Assembly: GCF_009649735.1 (NCBI RefSeq)
Contig: NZ_WJNH01000002.1
Location: forward strand, 248,001 to 312,000
Reading direction: 5' to 3'
Source: Salinibacillus xinjiangensis
GTDB taxonomy: Bacteria > Bacillota > Bacilli > Bacillales > Alkalibacillaceae
Length of the DNA stretch: 64,000 bases
Each line of letters begins with the position of its first letter. The first letter of the stretch is position 1. Positions 62,955 to 64,000 of this stretch are shown piece after piece. Both the position numbers and the translations under genes were made by a program. The notes under the pieces were generated by a model. That model did no database searches and was not told where the DNA came from. It saw only the letters and a program-made list of their open reading frames with translations.

Positions 62955-63520
62955 TGCGACTTTTTAGTATTGCTTGATTCGTTCTGAATAATATTGAGTG
63001 CATGCAAACCGTTCCGGCAGAATACTTCGCTTTCCATGGGCGCGGCCTCAGCCTCCTCGGAAGCCCAGACCGCTTCCTGCGGGGTCTTCACCACGCTTCC
63101 TCCCATAGGAGTTTCCGTATTCTGCCTCCACTGTTAAAGTGCTCTGATGTATGCATAGTTAAAAAGCTTTTGATTAACAATAGTTCACTACAAAATAAAC
63201 GAATGAGCCATTGTTTATAGCGGAGGAAATACACGGAGACTCCTGGTCGGTTAAAAACGGCCACGTCCAGTGGCAGAGCACCGACACTTGAACGTCCTGT
63301 TCTTCGTGGGATCAAAGAGACAGGTGAGACCCCGCAAGCGCAGCGAGGAGGCTCACCGCTCGCCGGCGGCAAAGAAGACACTATGAAAACGACCAAAGGG
63401 AGTTTGAAAAGATGTCGCATTTGTGCCCTTGGAGTGAAAGCGAAGTGTATTTCCGTAGCGACGGTTTTGCACTCATCAATTTGATATTTGGAAACAAGTC
63501 ATGCTAAAAGTTACGTCGCA
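62955..63520. repeat. GC-rich long palindromic repeat element, copy 2 (composite)
   Basis: Bounded by TGCGAC (62955-62960) and GTCGCA (63515-63520), with long imperfect inverted terminal sequences (GATTCGTT...TGAGTGCA...AAACC on both arms). It is the reverse complement of copy 1 (2245-2485) in three blocks: 62959-63062, 63313-63370 and 63437-63515. Two stretches not found in copy 1 lie between them (63063-63312 and 63371-63436), the first with further GC-rich motifs of the same style. GC-rich against AT-rich surroundings. No credible coding frame. The gap 62885-62954 before it is AT-rich and featureless. Confidence 0.7.
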
Positions 63521-63563
63521 GTTTTTATCTTTTTAGTCAAAACATCAAACTCTAAGAAAATAG

Positions 63564-63603
63564 CAAATAATAAAAATGCTGCCCCAAATGAGGCAGCATT
63601 TTT
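63564..63603 (-). terminator. SR1 terminator
   Basis: Minus strand AAAAATGCTGCC and GGCAGCATTTTT stem with an 8-base loop and T-rich tail, directly after the SR1P stop. Confidence 0.88.
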
Positions 63604-63604
63604 A

Positions 63605-63715
63605 TTATTTTTTGTTTTGTTCACAGTCGCAGCCTTTTCCGTACAATGTGGTCACCTTTTCATCCTCAAAATGTTCAATTACACGTTGACAATCTTGACA
63701 AACAATTGTGCCCAT
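63605..63715 (-). CDS. GapA-binding peptide SR1P
   Basis: 36 residues starting MGTIVCQDCQRVIEHFEDEK and continuing VTTLYGKGCDCEQNKK. B. subtilis SR1P begins MGTIVCQDC and also has VTTLYG, so the match is clear. Two cysteine pairs (CQDC and CDC) are seen. In B. subtilis the peptide binds glyceraldehyde-3-phosphate dehydrogenase GapA, stabilising gapA mRNA and promoting RNase J1 interaction. AAGGAG lies 11 bases upstream of the ATG at 63715. Confidence 0.9.
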   Translation of the reverse strand: MGTIVCQDCQRVIEHFEDEKVTTLYGKGCDCEQNKK

Positions 63716-63738
63716 CACAAGACCAGCTCCTTATTTTA

Positions 63739-63752
63739 TTAAAACGTTTTCA
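63739..63752. promoter_or_regulatory. cre-like CcpA site in the SR1 leader
   Basis: Minus strand TGAAAACGTTTTAA, one position away from the palindromic cre form TGAAAACGTTTTCA, located just downstream of the predicted SR1 start. CcpA has a minor role in SR1 control in B. subtilis. Confidence 0.5.
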
Positions 63753-63764
63753 TTTCGTATCTAC

Positions 63765-63812
63765 ATTTTATTATGTCATAATTAATTTTTCAACCCTAAA
63801 TAGTATAACACT
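63765..63812 (-). promoter_or_regulatory. SR1 promoter with two CcpN boxes
   Basis: Minus strand -35 TTGAAA (63788-63793), 17-base spacer, -10 TAAAAT (63765-63770). Two matches to the CcpN consensus TRTGHYATAYW, each 10 of 11: AGTGTTATACT (63802-63812) and TATGACATAAT (63770-63780), the second overlapping the spacer and touching the -10. CcpN is the main repressor of SR1 on glucose in B. subtilis. Confidence 0.7.
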
Positions 63813-63943
63813 TTTATTTTTTATCCGGTAATTTTTACCTACTAATCATTTTGCTGTAAAAAGTTTTTGTACTTACCTAAACTTTCTGTAATCTTTTAGT
63901 CTTTCATGATATGATATAGGAAAAGATGGCAAGGAGTGGTAAC

Positions 63944-64000
63944 TTGAGTAGTAGTACTTATATTTATGTTAATCCAAAACAAACCATTACACTTGCGGAT
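63944..64000 (+). CDS. Unidentified protein, N-terminal fragment (runs off right edge)
   Basis: Nineteen codons reading LSSSTYIYVNPKQTITLAD from a TTG at 63944-63946, with AAGGAG at 63931-63936 upstream. The frame is open to the window edge. I do not recognise it; it is not pdhD, which flanks SR1 in B. subtilis. Too little is visible to propose a function. Confidence 0.5.
   Translation, partial: MSSSTYIYVNPKQTITLAD

Larger units (their letters stand above)
63567..63758 (-). ncRNA. SR1: SR1 dual-function small RNA
   Basis: A transcript of about 190 bases is predicted from the promoter at 63765-63793 to the terminator at 63564-63603, close to the ~205 bases of B. subtilis SR1. It contains the SR1P reading frame. 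SR1 in B. subtilis base-pairs with ahrC mRNA and encodes a GapA-binding peptide; it lies next to speA there, as here. The ahrC-pairing segments cannot be tested without the ahrC sequence. Confidence 0.8.

Noticed and set aside
63088-63420. 110-codon minus-strand open frame within repeat copy 2
   Set aside because: It lies wholly in the GC-rich repeat, has no credible ribosome site, and codes for a composition typical of read-through of GC-rich DNA. The part matching copy 1 is not kept as a protein there.
1-64000. CRISPR arrays, prophage, defence islands, tRNA or rRNA genes
   Set aside because: I saw no regular spaced repeats, phage or defence gene families, cloverleaf genes or rRNA sequence anywhere in the window.

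Overview
The window is a chromosomal segment of a low-GC, endospore-forming Bacillaceae bacterium. Gene content and order follow the Bacillus subtilis sigG-to-speA interval, read in the opposite direction. Evidence: sigma-E/sigma-G/SpoIIGA, SpoVD and SpoVE; a MurE with the DNPR motif of meso-diaminopimelate ligases; bacillithiol synthesis (bshC); the ylb and yla families; and the sporulation and carbon-control small RNAs. The genus cannot be fixed from the sequence alone. No rRNA, tRNA, CRISPR array, prophage or transposase gene was seen.

Layout. 1-2082: sigG (partial), sigE and spoIIGA with a recognisable spoIIG promoter. 2245-2485: GC-rich palindromic repeat, copy 1. 2551-21697: the division and cell-wall (dcw) cluster on the minus strand, from mraZ through rsmH, ftsL, pbpB, spoVD, murE, murF, mraY, murD and spoVE, then murB, divIB, ylxW, ylxX, sbp, ftsA and ftsZ. 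Two departures from B. subtilis: murF sits inside the cluster, and murG is missing between spoVE and murB, where a terminator now stands. 21838-37537: bshC, a DUF3397 gene, panE and the ylb block (ylbP, ylbO, an enoyl-CoA hydratase-like gene, rpmF, ylbN, tmcAL, ylbL, ylbK, ylbJ, coaD, rsmD, a csfG-like forespore sRNA, a DUF7147-like gene, ylbG, ricF, ylbE, ylbD, ylbC, ylbB). 37727-39840: a YugN-like gene, an AI-2E-family permease and an acetyltransferase. 39865-47819: caa3 cytochrome oxidase genes ctaFEDC, assembly genes ctaG and ctaB, a DUF420 gene, and divergent ctaA. 47908-61201: pycA, ftsW, ylaN, glsA, ylaL, ylaK, ylaJ, ylaI, a small unknown gene, ylaH, ylaF, suhB, yktB, yktA and a nitronate monooxygenase-like gene. 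61412-64000: speA, repeat copy 2 (composite, inverted relative to copy 1), the SR1 sRNA with its SR1P peptide, and the start of an unidentified gene.

How the genes work together. The minus-strand dcw operons make the peptidoglycan precursor and the septal machinery. They appear to be autoregulated by MraZ through three TGG boxes at an exact 10-bp period over its own promoter. The spoIIG/sigG genes and the forespore sRNA belong to sporulation. The cta block builds a haem-A terminal oxidase. pycA, speA and SR1 belong to central carbon and arginine metabolism, SR1 apparently under CcpN and possibly CcpA.

Most of the window is conserved, ordinary Bacillaceae chromosome. The least explained items are the pair of long palindromic GC-rich elements, the csfG-like RNA, the SR1 regulatory region, the absent murG (and typA), and acidic tails on several exported proteins. 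No convincing new multi-gene system was found.
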